Below, piece after piece: positions 8,011 through 16,700 of a DNA stretch of 62,115 nucleotides. Within the stretch, counting starts at the first letter, position 1; each line of letters begins with the position of its first letter. The translations under genes were made by a program, and so were the position numbers. Source of the DNA: Glycomyces harbinensis (lineage in GTDB: Bacteria > Actinomycetota > Actinomycetes > Mycobacteriales > Micromonosporaceae); NCBI RefSeq assembly GCF_900101745.1, contig NZ_FNAD01000024.1:1-62115 (forward strand), given 5' to 3'. The notes beneath the pieces are model-generated. The model was not told the origin of the DNA and ran no database searches. It saw only the letters and a program-made list of their open reading frames with translations.

Positions 8011-9350
8011 GACGAGAACGCTCCTGTTCCATGCGGGGCGCCGGCCGCCGACCGCTCGAGCACCACGTCGACGACCCAGCCGCTGCCGCTCTCGCGGGGG
8101 CCGATGGTGACCGTCCCGCCGTACAGGGCGGCCCTCTGGCGGATGCCGATGAGGCCGTGACCGGGTTCGCGTCGCTCGCGGCCGCGCGCGCCGCCGCCGG
8201 AGTCCACGACCCTGATGTGGACCTGGCCCGCGTCGGCGGACAGCGTCACCGCGGCGACCGCCGGGGCGCCGGCGTGCTTGAGCGTATTCGTCAGGGCTTC
8301 CTGGACGATCCGGAAGACCGTCAGCTGCACCCCGGAACCGAGCTGGTCGAGGTGCCCCGAGGTGCGGCAGGTGACGATCAGGCCGGCCGCGCGGACGCGC
8401 TCGAGCAGCGTTTCGAGGTCCCCGACGCCCGGCTGCGGGCCGAGCGAGCGGGGGTCGCGCCCTTCGGCGCGCAGGACGCCGAGGACGCGCCGGAGCTCGT
8501 CCATGGCCTCGCGGCCGGTCTCGCCGAGGAGGCGCAGCGTCTCGGCCGACGGCTCGTTCCGATTCTCGGCGAGGGTGGCGGCCCCGTCTGCGAGGGTCAC
8601 CATGACCGAGAGGTTGTGGCCGAGGATGTCGTGCATCTCCCGGGCGATGCGCGAGCGCTCGGCCGCGGCGATGAGGCGCTCGCGCTGGTCGCGTTCGACT
8701 TCGAGCCGCCGTGCGCGCTCTTCGAGGGCGGCCGTGTAGAGCCTTCGGATGCGGACGGTCAATCCCAGGGCGACCGCGGCGGTCACGGCGCCGAACATGA
8801 AGAACAGCCCCAGCAGCGGCTGGTCGACCTCCTGCACGACCGTGATCACGACGACCGTGTGCGCGGCGACGATCGCGGTCATCCAGGCGAGGACCTTCAA
8901 CCGGCCCAGCGAGGCCAAGGTGTACAGGGCGATGAGGACGCTGACGGCCGAGGGCTGCCACAGGCCGATCCACCACTGCGTGAAGACGACGGTGGAGACG
9001 ACCAGGGCGACGACGCCCGGATGGCGACGGCGCCACCACAGGGCCGCCACCAGCACCGCGGTGACCGCGTACGGCACGAGAACGGGCAGGGACTCGCGGG
9101 CGTACGCGTTGGCGCCGGGTTTGAAAGGGCCCACGCTGTCGCCGTCGAGCAGCAGGTCGGGGAGGGTGATCGCGGCGACGAGGGCCATCACGAGCAGATC
9201 GAGCGCCCACGGCCGCCGCCGGTCGAAGTCGCGCAGGCGCCGCTGGACCCGCGCGATGCGGTCCAGCGGCGCCTGCGGGGCCGGCGAGCCGGGCTCCAGG
9301 GGCGCGGCCCGCGGAGCCTCGACCGCGGTTTCATGGCTCATGGTCGTCAT
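8007..9350 (-). CDS. Sensor histidine kinase, HisKA_3 (NarX-like) family
   Basis: The 447-residue protein has several hydrophobic segments between residues 50 and 200, then a dimerisation helix with the phosphorylated His (H240 in REMHDILGHNLSVM) and a HATPase_c domain (VFRIVQEALTNTLKHA, DSGGG, GHGLIGIRQR). There is no obvious extracellular sensor, so it may sense the membrane itself, as kinases for cell-envelope stress do. A second ATG nine bases in (9341) is an equally good start. It lies 25 bases after the MMPL exporter gene and overlaps the response regulator. Confidence 0.92.
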   Translation of the reverse strand: MTTMSHETAVEAPRAAPLEPGSPAPQAPLDRIARVQRRLRDFDRRRPWALDLLVMALVAAITLPDLLLDGDSVGPFKPGANAYARESLPVLVPYAVTAVLVAALWWRRRHPGVVALVVSTVVFTQWWIGLWQPSAVSVLIALYTLASLGRLKVLAWMTAIVAAHTVVVITVVQEVDQPLLGLFFMFGAVTAAVALGLTVRIRRLYTAALEERARRLEVERDQRERLIAAAERSRIAREMHDILGHNLSVMVTLADGAATLAENRNEPSAETLRLLGETGREAMDELRRVLGVLRAEGRDPRSLGPQPGVGDLETLLERVRAAGLIVTCRTSGHLDQLGSGVQLTVFRIVQEALTNTLKHAGAPAVAAVTLSADAGQVHIRVVDSGGGARGRERREPGHGLIGIRQRAALYGGTVTIGPRESGSGWVVDVVLERSAAGAPHGTGAFSS

Positions 9351-9375
9351 TGTGTACGCCCGGCCCCCCGTCCTG

Positions 9376-11601
9376 CTAGTTCTCCGCGGAGACGAGCTTT
9401 CCCTCGCCGTCCTCGGCGAGGTGCCGCTGGAGCTGCTCGCCCTCGACGTCGACGTTCGGGAGGATCCGGTTCAGCCACTTCGGCATACGCCACGAGTTCC
9501 GGCCGATGAGCGCCATGACCGCCGGGATGATCGCCATGCGGACGACGACCGCGTCGAAGAGGACGGCCATGGTCAGGCCGAAGCCCATCGAGGCGATGAA
9601 CGACTCGCCGCTGAGGATGAACGCGCCGAACACGCTGATCATGATGAGCGCGGCGGCGACCACGACCCGCGAGGAGTGGCCGTAGCCGTCCACGATGGCC
9701 TGCTTCGGGCTCGCGCCGTGGACGTACGCTTCGCGCACCCGCGTCACCAGGAAGATCTGGTAGTCCATGGCCAGGCCGAACACGAGGCCGATCATGAGGA
9801 TCGGCATCATCGACATGATCGGGCCGGGGTCTTCGACGCCGATCAACTCGGCGCCCCAGCCCCACTGGAAGACCGCCACCAGAGCGCCCAGCGCCGCGCA
9901 GACGCTGAGCACGAATCCGAGGGTCGCCATGAGCGGCACCAGGATCGAGCGGAACACCAGCATCAGGATGAGCGCCGCGAGCGCGACCACGAGGGCCAGG
10001 TAGGGGATGAGCGCGTCGCTGAGGCCGTCGGAGATGTCGATGCTCATCGCGGTCGAGCCGGTGACCGACCAGGCCGCGTCCGCGTCGCCGGCGAGGGCGT
10101 CGCGGATGGCGTGGACGAGTTCGGTGGTGGCGGCGTCGGCGGGCCCGGTCTCGGGGATGACGGCGACGAGAACGGTGTCGCCGGCCTGGTTCGGGACGGC
10201 CTGGCCGACCGTCGCGATCCCGTCGACCGCGCCCAGTTCGTCGGTGACGCTCCGGGCCGCGGCCATCGGGTCGACGCCGCCTGCGAGGTCGCCGACGATC
10301 AGGAGCTGCCCGTTGTAGCCGTCGCCGAAGCCCTCGTCGATGAGGTCGGCGGCGCGGCCCGCGGTGGTGTCCGAGGCGGCATCGGCCGACATGCTCAGTT
10401 CGAGATCGGTTGCGGGGACGGCGATGACGCCCAGGCCGACGATCCCCACCAGGCCGACCAGGATCGGATGGCGGGTGACGAACCCGGCCCACCTCCTGCC
10501 GCCGTTGGGCCTGGCCTCGTGGACGCCCTCGGCGATGCGGCGCCGCTGGCGCCTCGAGAAGACCTTTCCGCCGAGGACGCCTCCGAAGGCCGGCAGGAGC
10601 GTCACGGCGATGACCACAGCGAGCGCCACGCTGATGGCCGCGGCGGTGGCCATCTGGGTCAGGAACGGGATGTTCACCACCGCCAGGCCGAGCAGGGCGA
10701 TGACGACCGTCAGCCCCGCGAAGACCACGGCCGAGCCCGCGGTGCCGACGGCGCGGCCCATCGCCTCGGCCTGCGCCTGCCGGTCCCCGACGCGGCCGTC
10801 CTCGGCCAGTTCTGAGCGGTAGCGCGAGAGGATGAACAGCGCGTAGTCGATGCCGACGGCGAGGCCGATCATGATCGCGAGGATGCCGGTGGAGTCGTTG
10901 ACGTCCAGGAAGGAGGTCGCGGCCGAGATGCCGAACGAGGTGATGCCGATGCCCAGGAGCGCCGTCAGGATCGGCAGCCCGGCGCTCAGGAAGGCGCCGA
11001 ACGTGAGCACCAGGACGATCAGCGCGACGCCGACGCCGATGACCTCGGTCGCGGGCGGCCCGCCGGACTCCTCGAGGACGTCGCCGCCGACCTCGATCCG
11101 GACCCCCTGGCCCCCGGCGTCGGCGACCGCGCCCTCGAGGTAGTCGACAGCGGACTCGTCGAGCTCCTTCGACGGGACGGTATAGGACACCTGGAGGACG
11201 CCGATGGTCTGGTCCTCGGCCGACAGCAGGCCGATCGGCTCGCCGTCCGGGCCGGTCGCGAAGGGGCTGTTCACCGACACGACCTGCGGCGAGTCCTCCA
11301 TGACCGCGGTCAGCCCCTCGACGACCGCGGCATGGGTCCCGGCCGTCAGGGCCTCGCCGTCCTCGGAGGCGAAGACGATCTTGGCGGAGGCCCCGTCGGC
11401 GCTCATCTCGGGGAAGCGCTCCTCGAGCAGGTCGAAGGCCTCCTGGGACTCGGTGCCCGGGAGGACGAACTCGGGATTGGTCTCCTGTTGCAGGGCGACG
11501 GCGGCGGCGCCCGCGCCCGCGGCGATGAGAACCCATACGGCGAGGACGAGCCATCGCAGACGCAGGGACCCCCTGCCGAGCCGGTAGAGGAAGGTGGCCA
11601 T
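9376..11601 (-). CDS. MMPL/RND-family membrane exporter
   Basis: The 741-residue protein shows the duplicated layout of MMPL transporters: one N-terminal helix, a large extracellular loop with ETNPEFVLPGTESQEAFDLLEERFP, five helices with the GIDYALFILSRYR motif, and a second half with GLAMDYQIFLVTRVREAY. Family members export lipids, siderophores or drugs using the proton gradient. The ATG at 11601 has GGAG nine bases upstream; an in-frame TTG five codons earlier is less likely. It heads an operon with the two-component system and lies next to the lanthipeptide cluster, so a role in envelope stress or self-protection is possible but unproven. Confidence 0.9.
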   Translation of the reverse strand: MATFLYRLGRGSLRLRWLVLAVWVLIAAGAGAAAVALQQETNPEFVLPGTESQEAFDLLEERFPEMSADGASAKIVFASEDGEALTAGTHAAVVEGLTAVMEDSPQVVSVNSPFATGPDGEPIGLLSAEDQTIGVLQVSYTVPSKELDESAVDYLEGAVADAGGQGVRIEVGGDVLEESGGPPATEVIGVGVALIVLVLTFGAFLSAGLPILTALLGIGITSFGISAATSFLDVNDSTGILAIMIGLAVGIDYALFILSRYRSELAEDGRVGDRQAQAEAMGRAVGTAGSAVVFAGLTVVIALLGLAVVNIPFLTQMATAAAISVALAVVIAVTLLPAFGGVLGGKVFSRRQRRRIAEGVHEARPNGGRRWAGFVTRHPILVGLVGIVGLGVIAVPATDLELSMSADAASDTTAGRAADLIDEGFGDGYNGQLLIVGDLAGGVDPMAAARSVTDELGAVDGIATVGQAVPNQAGDTVLVAVIPETGPADAATTELVHAIRDALAGDADAAWSVTGSTAMSIDISDGLSDALIPYLALVVALAALILMLVFRSILVPLMATLGFVLSVCAALGALVAVFQWGWGAELIGVEDPGPIMSMMPILMIGLVFGLAMDYQIFLVTRVREAYVHGASPKQAIVDGYGHSSRVVVAAALIMISVFGAFILSGESFIASMGFGLTMAVLFDAVVVRMAIIPAVMALIGRNSWRMPKWLNRILPNVDVEGEQLQRHLAEDGEGKLVSAEN

Positions 11602-11794
11602 GTGCGGGTGCTCCAATCGGAAGGGACGATCCGATGCCGCCCGCCTTCCGCGGCATCCGCGACCGAACCTACGAGCGGGCGCGCCCGATTCACTGGGACC
11701 GCAGGGGAATCCTTCGCGCCGCGATGGGACCGTGGTACCAGTCGGCCACGGGGCGTGGAACGGCGCGATGAAGCGCGTGGAGGGTCCGCGCCGA

Positions 11795-11820
11795 CGCTGA
11801 TGCGGCCGCCCGCGTCAGCG
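11795..11820 (-). terminator. Hairpin after the SARP gene
   Basis: CGCTGA (11795-11800) pairs with TCAGCG (11815-11820), with further GC pairing inside the 14-base interval. It sits 12 bases after the SARP stop. There is no U-tract; strength is uncertain. Confidence 0.4.
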
Positions 11821-11831
11821 GCGACCTCGCC

Positions 11832-12719
11832 CTAGATGCTCGAGGCGCGGCTGCGGATCGCCTCGATGATCGCGCCCTTGTCGTCGTTGAGGATCTCCAT
11901 CTGGACCCGGCGCGAGGAGTCGGGGAGGTCGAGGCCGATCTCCCGGTACCGCTTGGACGCCTGGCTGATCTGCTCCAGCGCCTCCGCGACGAATCCCTGG
12001 CAGTACAGCTGGATGGCGCTCAACTCGGTGGCGACGCTGCTCGGCTCCGACTCCCGGAAGAGATCGCAGTTGGCCGACTCGTCGCCGTATTCGCCGACCA
12101 TCATCGACAGGCACCGGTGCAGGAGATTCAGCGAATCGTGGAGCCTCGCGAAGCGCTCCTGCTGCCGCTGGAACCAGAGCGTCGCGGGAAGGTCCGGCCC
12201 GAACGTGCCGGTCCCCAGTGCGATCGCGTCCTCGCACAATTGCTTCGCCCGCAGCGGATCAGTGCCGATGAGCTCCTTCGCCCGCTGCTTGAGGACGATG
12301 GCGAGGAGCAGGTCGACCTGCTCTTCCCGCACCGCGAGCGAGTAGCCGCCGATCCCTCCGTGGGACGCCCGGTGCGTCGTCAACGCGACCGACGACGAGA
12401 TCTTGGCCTCCACTATCGCCGAGCGAATGCCGGTGGCCAGCGTTCGCAGGTTCGACCGGGCCGACTCGATCGGCTCGTCCCACAGCATCTCCGCGAGGCG
12501 ATCGTAGGAGACCATCCGATTCGGCTGCAGCGCGAGCGCGGCGAGCATGGCCCGGCAGCGCATCGGAGAGGGGGCGATCGCCCGTCGTCCGACCAGCTTC
12601 ACCGAGCCCGCGAGAACGATCGTCACCCGGTTCGTCGAGGTGAGATCCGAACTCTTCCACCTTGCTCCGTACAGCGGCGGTGAGGCCTGGCGCATGTCCA
12701 CCTCTGGATCATTGCTCAC
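11832..12719 (-). CDS. SARP-type (OmpR-like winged helix + BTAD) transcriptional regulator
   Basis: This 295-residue protein has an N-terminal DNA-binding winged helix (about residues 33-125: ALALQPNRMVSYDRLAEMLW, ARSNLRTLATGIRSAI) followed by a helical BTAD-like region. Streptomyces antibiotic regulatory proteins activate biosynthetic operons by binding direct heptamer repeats. The gene diverges from the lanthipeptide operon across a 437-base region holding TGACCGG/A repeats, so it is the likely pathway-specific activator. GTG at 12719 gives the full frame; an ATG at 12695 preceded by AGAGGTGG is a strong alternative. It is somewhat less GC-rich than its neighbours. Confidence 0.8.
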   Translation of the reverse strand: MSNDPEVDMRQASPPLYGARWKSSDLTSTNRVTIVLAGSVKLVGRRAIAPSPMRCRAMLAALALQPNRMVSYDRLAEMLWDEPIESARSNLRTLATGIRSAIVEAKISSSVALTTHRASHGGIGGYSLAVREEQVDLLLAIVLKQRAKELIGTDPLRAKQLCEDAIALGTGTFGPDLPATLWFQRQQERFARLHDSLNLLHRCLSMMVGEYGDESANCDLFRESEPSSVATELSAIQLYCQGFVAEALEQISQASKRYREIGLDLPDSSRRVQMEILNDDKGAIIEAIRSRASSI

Positions 12720-12753
12720 GCTGCACCCGAGTACACCACTTCTGTCTCAAGAT

Positions 12754-12767
12754 GAGCCGATCGGCTC
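12754..12767. repeat. 14-base palindrome, copy 1
   Basis: GAGCCGATCGGCTC is a perfect palindrome preceded by GAT. The same 17 bases occur again at 44524-44540. It lies between the SARP gene and the lanthipeptide operon. It may be a regulator site or chance in GC-rich DNA. Confidence 0.4.
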
Positions 12768-12838
12768 GCCGCGGGACTCGCCGGTGCCGCCGGCGAGGGG
12801 ACGATCGCGCTCATTGATCGGAAACCGCTCACATCGGA

Positions 12839-12982
12839 CTATTGCTTCAGCGCGTTGAATAGGCGGTCGATTGCCGGAATACCGACCGCGCCGACGGCGG
12901 CGGGCCCGCTGTGCAGGCCGAACCCGGCAGCCCCGGCGAACGGGCCCTTGATGCGAGACTGTTGCGTTTTTAGTGCTGTCAC
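12839..12982 (-). CDS. Possible small Gly/Ala-rich hydrophobic peptide
   Basis: A GTG-started frame encodes 47 residues with a basic N-terminal part (LKTQQSRIKGPF) and a Gly/Ala-rich hydrophobic middle (FAGAAGFGLHSGPAAVGAVG) ending in IPAIDRLFNALKQ. It lies in the SARP-lanthipeptide intergenic region in the SARP orientation. No clear ribosome-binding site is visible, and codon bias is weaker than in neighbouring genes. It could be a small secreted or signalling peptide, or a chance frame. Confidence is low. Confidence 0.25.
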   Translation of the reverse strand: MTALKTQQSRIKGPFAGAAGFGLHSGPAAVGAVGIPAIDRLFNALKQ

Positions 12983-13030
12983 ACCAGACGATGTATCTCG
13001 TCGGCTCGGGCCCCGATCCGCGATGCGCAG

Positions 13031-13125
13031 TGACCGGCCCGAACGGACACAGATGGGGATGGACCCAATTTCCTTGACCGGAAGTCCATCCCCTCCCACG
13101 AATCCTTGACCGGAATCGTGACCGA
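13031..13125 (+). promoter_or_regulatory. TGACCGG/A direct repeats upstream of the lanthipeptide operon
   Basis: The heptamer TGACCGG occurs at 13031, 13075 and 13107, and TGACCGA at 13119, on the same strand. The spacings of 44, 32 and 12 bases are near multiples of a DNA turn. Two copies lie in the longer repeat TCCTTGACCGGAA (13071 and 13103). Heptameric direct repeats are the usual SARP target, and a SARP gene is adjacent. The assignment is inference. Confidence 0.5.
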
Positions 13126-13156
13126 ACCACCTTACCTCAGAAGGAGGTCTTCAGCC

Positions 13157-13387
13157 TTGAAGACCACACGTGCCTGGAAAGACCCCGAATACCGCCGTGA
13201 GCTGGGCGAAGACGCCCAGAACAACCCCGCGGGCCTGGTGGACCTCAACGACGACGCCGTCGGCTCGATCGCCGGCGGCTCCACCTGGGGTTGCGTCACC
13301 GCCACCATCGCCCTCACCGTCACCGTCTGCTCGCCGACCGGGACCCTGTGCGGCAGCTGCCAAATGGGCACCCGCGGCTGCTGCTGA
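13157..13387 (+). CDS. Class II lanthipeptide precursor 1 (beta-like)
   Basis: This 76-residue precursor starts at TTG, eight bases after AAGGAGG, which decides the start; a longer frame from 13106 lacks a binding site. The leader (1-41) has the WKDPEYR...NPAG signature of mersacidin/lichenicidin-type leaders and ends in the double glycine IAGG. The 35-residue core begins STWGC and holds six Cys plus eleven Ser/Thr for lanthionine rings. STWGCVTATIALTVTVC and the following CSPTGTLC resemble the beta peptides of two-component lantibiotics (haloduracin, lichenicidin). It is followed 19 bases later by a second precursor, and LanM and LanT lie downstream. Confidence 0.88.
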   Translation: MKTTRAWKDPEYRRELGEDAQNNPAGLVDLNDDAVGSIAGGSTWGCVTATIALTVTVCSPTGTLCGSCQMGTRGCC

Positions 13388-13406
13388 CCCCGAAAGGAAC
13401 ACCTGT

Positions 13407-13643
13407 ATGGACATCGTTCGCTCCTGGAAAGAACCGGAATACCGTCGCTCCCTCGGGGACGACGCTCCGGAGCACCCCGCCGGCACCGAACTCACCGAAG
13501 TCAGCGAGCTCTCCCTGACCTCGGTCGGCGGCGCCGCCGGAACCCAGCACATGGGCACCTTCGGCTGCTGCTGGTGCCTGCCCTGGTACTCCGGGTGGAC
13601 GGTCTGCGGCTCGCTCTGCAGCCCCAAGTACGTCTGCGACTAG
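13407..13643 (+). CDS. Class II lanthipeptide precursor 2 (atypical core)
   Basis: This is a 78-residue precursor with ATG start after GAAAGGAAC. Its leader (WKEPEYRRSLGDDAPEHPAG) is a close relative of that of precursor 1, so one LanM probably modifies both. A double glycine (residues 41-42, LTSVGG) marks likely cleavage by the C39 peptidase. The remaining 36 residues hold six Cys (54, 55, 57, 67, 71, 77), three of them in the tight cluster GCCWC, and only about six Ser/Thr. The lipid II-binding pattern CTxTxEC of mersacidin-type alpha peptides is absent. It may be the alpha partner of precursor 1 or an unrelated second product; some Cys may form disulfides. Confidence 0.85.
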   Translation: MDIVRSWKEPEYRRSLGDDAPEHPAGTELTEVSELSLTSVGGAAGTQHMGTFGCCWCLPWYSGWTVCGSLCSPKYVCD

Positions 13644-13654
13644 ACACGGCGAAC

Positions 13655-13694
13655 CCCGGCGGGGCCGCGGTGGCGACACCGCAGCCCCGCCGGG
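13655..13694 (+). terminator. Attenuator/terminator hairpin between precursors and lanM
   Basis: An 18-base stem (13655-13672 with 13677-13694) has a single C-A mismatch and closes on a GCGA tetraloop of the GNRA type. It lies between the second precursor and the synthetase gene. Such hairpins commonly let precursor mRNA exceed synthetase mRNA or protect the 3' end of the precursor transcript. There is no U-tract, so it may be partial. Confidence 0.8.
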
Positions 13695-13709
13695 CACCGG
13701 CCAACCGCC

Positions 13710-13730
13710 AATCCCTTCGACCGGAATCGG
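13710..13730 (+). promoter_or_regulatory. Second copy of the TGACCGG-type element, upstream of lanM
   Basis: AATCCCTTCGACCGGAATCG resembles the segment AATCCTTGACCGGAATCG at 13101-13118 before precursor 1, with one extra base. It ends eight bases before the lanM GTG. It could give lanM its own regulated promoter or be a remnant of duplication. Confidence 0.4.
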
Positions 13731-13737
13731 ACCCACC

Positions 13738-16700
13738 GTGAACAACGCAACGCCCGCTGGGGCCTCCTCGGCCCCCGAGCTTCCCTGGCACCTGTCTTCG
13801 ACGCTGTCCGAACGCCTGTCCTGGAACTCGGAGCCGGGCACCACCGATCTCGAGCGGGGGGCGCGCCGCCTGGAGATGTGGAGCGAACTCAAATGCTTCA
13901 ACGAAACGGACCGCGACCTGTCCGACTGGCTCGCGGTGCGAGACCTGACCGCCGAGGGCTTCACCGCCCTCCTCGGTGAGACCGAGCCGTCCCTGCGCGA
14001 GCGCCGCGGTGAGGAGCCGGAGTGGCACCGGACCTTCGTCCAGTGGTGGGAGGCGACCCGACGGGAGCACCTGCACCGGTTCCGCGGGGACCTGCAACTG
14101 CTCGAATGGGCGCGCCCCCTTCTCGAAGGAGCGCTCGAAGAGCTGGCGGTGGAACTCAACGCCCGCTCGGAGGGCCAGACCGACCCGGTCCTCAAGGACC
14201 CGCAGATCCTCGAGCGCATGCTCGACACGGTGCCGATGCAGCACCTGCTCACCCTCATGCAGCGGGCCCTGGTCCTCGAGCTGAACGTGTTCCGGGTCGA
14301 AGGCCGCCTGACCGGCGAGGACCCCGGCCAGCGGTTCCAGGACTTCTGCCGGCAACTGTCGACCGACGAGGTCGCACTGCCGCTGTGGCGCGAGTACTGC
14401 GTGCTCGCCCGACTGGTGGTGACGCAACTGCGGTTCTGGATCGACACCCAGCTCGAACTGTTCACCGCGCTCGCCGACGACATCGAACTGATCCGGTCCG
14501 AGATCCCGGGGATGGCGGACGCGGGGCGGCTGGAGTCCATCTCGATCGGTGAAGGAGACCGGCACCGCAACGGCCGGTCCGTCGGCATCCTCCGATTCGA
14601 CCAGGGCACCGTCGTCTACAAGCCCCGGAACCTGGGGATGGACGTCGCCTACAACGGGCTGATCGACTGGATCAACGCCCAGGACCCGAGCCACGACCTG
14701 CGCAGCGTCGCCACGCTGCACCGCGGCGAGCACGGCTGGGCCCAGTTCCTCGAATCCGACCAGGCGGTCGGCGCGGCCGGCGCCGAGCGGTTCGCCTGGC
14801 GCACCGGGGCGCTCGCGGCCGTGCTGTACGCCCTGCACGCCACGGACTTCCACTTCGAGAACGTCATGGCCAGCGGCGAGTACCCGGTCCTGGTCGACCT
14901 GGAGACCCTCCTGCACTCCGACAAGACCGACGCCGTGGCGAAGGTCGAAGGGACGACCGACATCTCGGCCATCGCGCTCGCCGACTCGGTCCACTCCACC
15001 GGCATCCTCCCGAACCCGATCATCATGCGCGACGACGACGGCGTCCACGCCCTCGACATGTCCGGCGCGGTCGGCAAGGGCGGCCAGCAGACCCCCATGG
15101 CCGTCCCCATCTGGGAGAACGGCGACACCGACTCCATGCGGCTGGTGAAGCAGCACGCGGCGATGGACGACGCCGAGCACAACCAGGCGGTCGACGAGGA
15201 CGGGAACCACGTCGACATCGCCCACCACCGGGCCAGCGTCGTCGCGGGCTTCGCCGAGATCTACTCCCTGTTCCAAGACCACGCCGAAGCGCTGGTGGCC
15301 CCCGGCGGGCCGATGGCGGCGTTCGAGCGGCTGCACACCCGCCACATCGCGCGCGCCACCCACATCTACGGCACCGTCCTCCTGGAGAGCACGCACCCGG
15401 ACTTCCTGCGCGACGGCCTGGACCGCGACCGGTCGCTGTCGCGGCTGCACCTCGGCCACGAGTCCCGCACCGAACGCGTGGTCATGATCGAATCCGAGAT
15501 CGCCGAGCTCACCGTCGGCGACGTGCCGGTCTTCACCATCGACACCTCCACCGGAGTCCTGTACGGCAGCACCCCGCCGCGCCCGCTCGGGCAGCGCGAG
15601 CGGCCGATCACCGACGTCACGAACCGGATCAGGGACATGGGGGACGACGACCGACTCCGGCAGCAGTGGATCGTCGACGCCGCACTCGCCGCCACGACGA
15701 TGATCGGGAAGGAGGCCCGGTGGCCCAACTGGTCGCAACCCGTGCCGTCCGACCCGGTCGGCAGCGGCGACCTCGAAGAGCAGTCCCTCGCGATCGCCAA
15801 GCGCATCCAGTCGCTCCTCATCCGCGGCGAGGACACGATGGGCTGGCTCGGGCTGGACCTGGTCGACGAGACGCACTGGATCCTGACCCCCGCGCCGATC
15901 GGCTTCTACAACGGCATCGGCGGCATCACCCACGCCCTGGACGCCGTCGCGAGCGTCACCGGGGACCTGACCCTCGCCGAGGACGTCGAGCGCCTCTACG
16001 ACTACGTGGTGCGGCGCATGCAGATCCTCCTCGACACGAACGAGGACCCGGGCGCGCCGCCGCCGTCCATCGACCTCATCCCCGTCGGAGGGTTCAACGA
16101 GGTCGCGGGCTCGATCTACGTGCTCTCGCACGCGGCCCACCGGCACGGCCGCCAGGACTGGCTGGAGCCGGCGCTCAGGCTCATGCCGCTCCTGGACCGG
16201 TTGGTCGACCAGGACACGAACCTCGACATCATCTCGGGCTGCGCCGGCCTCATGCTGGTCATGGAGTCCTTGGAGGCCGTCGCCCCCGGACAGGGCGCGC
16301 TCGACCTCGCCCACCGGGCGGCGCGGCGCCTCCTGGCGACCCGCAAGGAGTTCGCCGAGGGCTGGGGCTGGGTCAGCCCCATGAACGACGGCGCCGCGCT
16401 CAACGGCTACTCCCACGGCGCGGCGGGCGTCGCGGCGGCGTTCGCGCGGCTCAACGCCCTGAGCCCGAACGAGCGGTACCGCGAGGCGATCGCGCGCGCG
16501 CTGGCATTCGAGAACTCCACGATCGACGCGGAAAGCGAACTCTGGACCGACCTGCGACCGGCCAACCCCGGCGGCCGAACGGTCATGAACGCCTGGTGCC
16601 ACGGCGCACCCGGGATCGGCCTGGCCCGCCACATGATCCTCGGCACCGAAGGACACGGCGTCGACCGGGCGGTCCTGCGGTCCGACCGGGAGCGGGCGTC

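Noticed and set aside
8011..9210. Upstream extension of the response regulator frame into the kinase gene
   Set aside because: The receiver domain starts exactly at the ATG at 8010 that overlaps the kinase stop; the extension is Arg/Pro-rich shadow.
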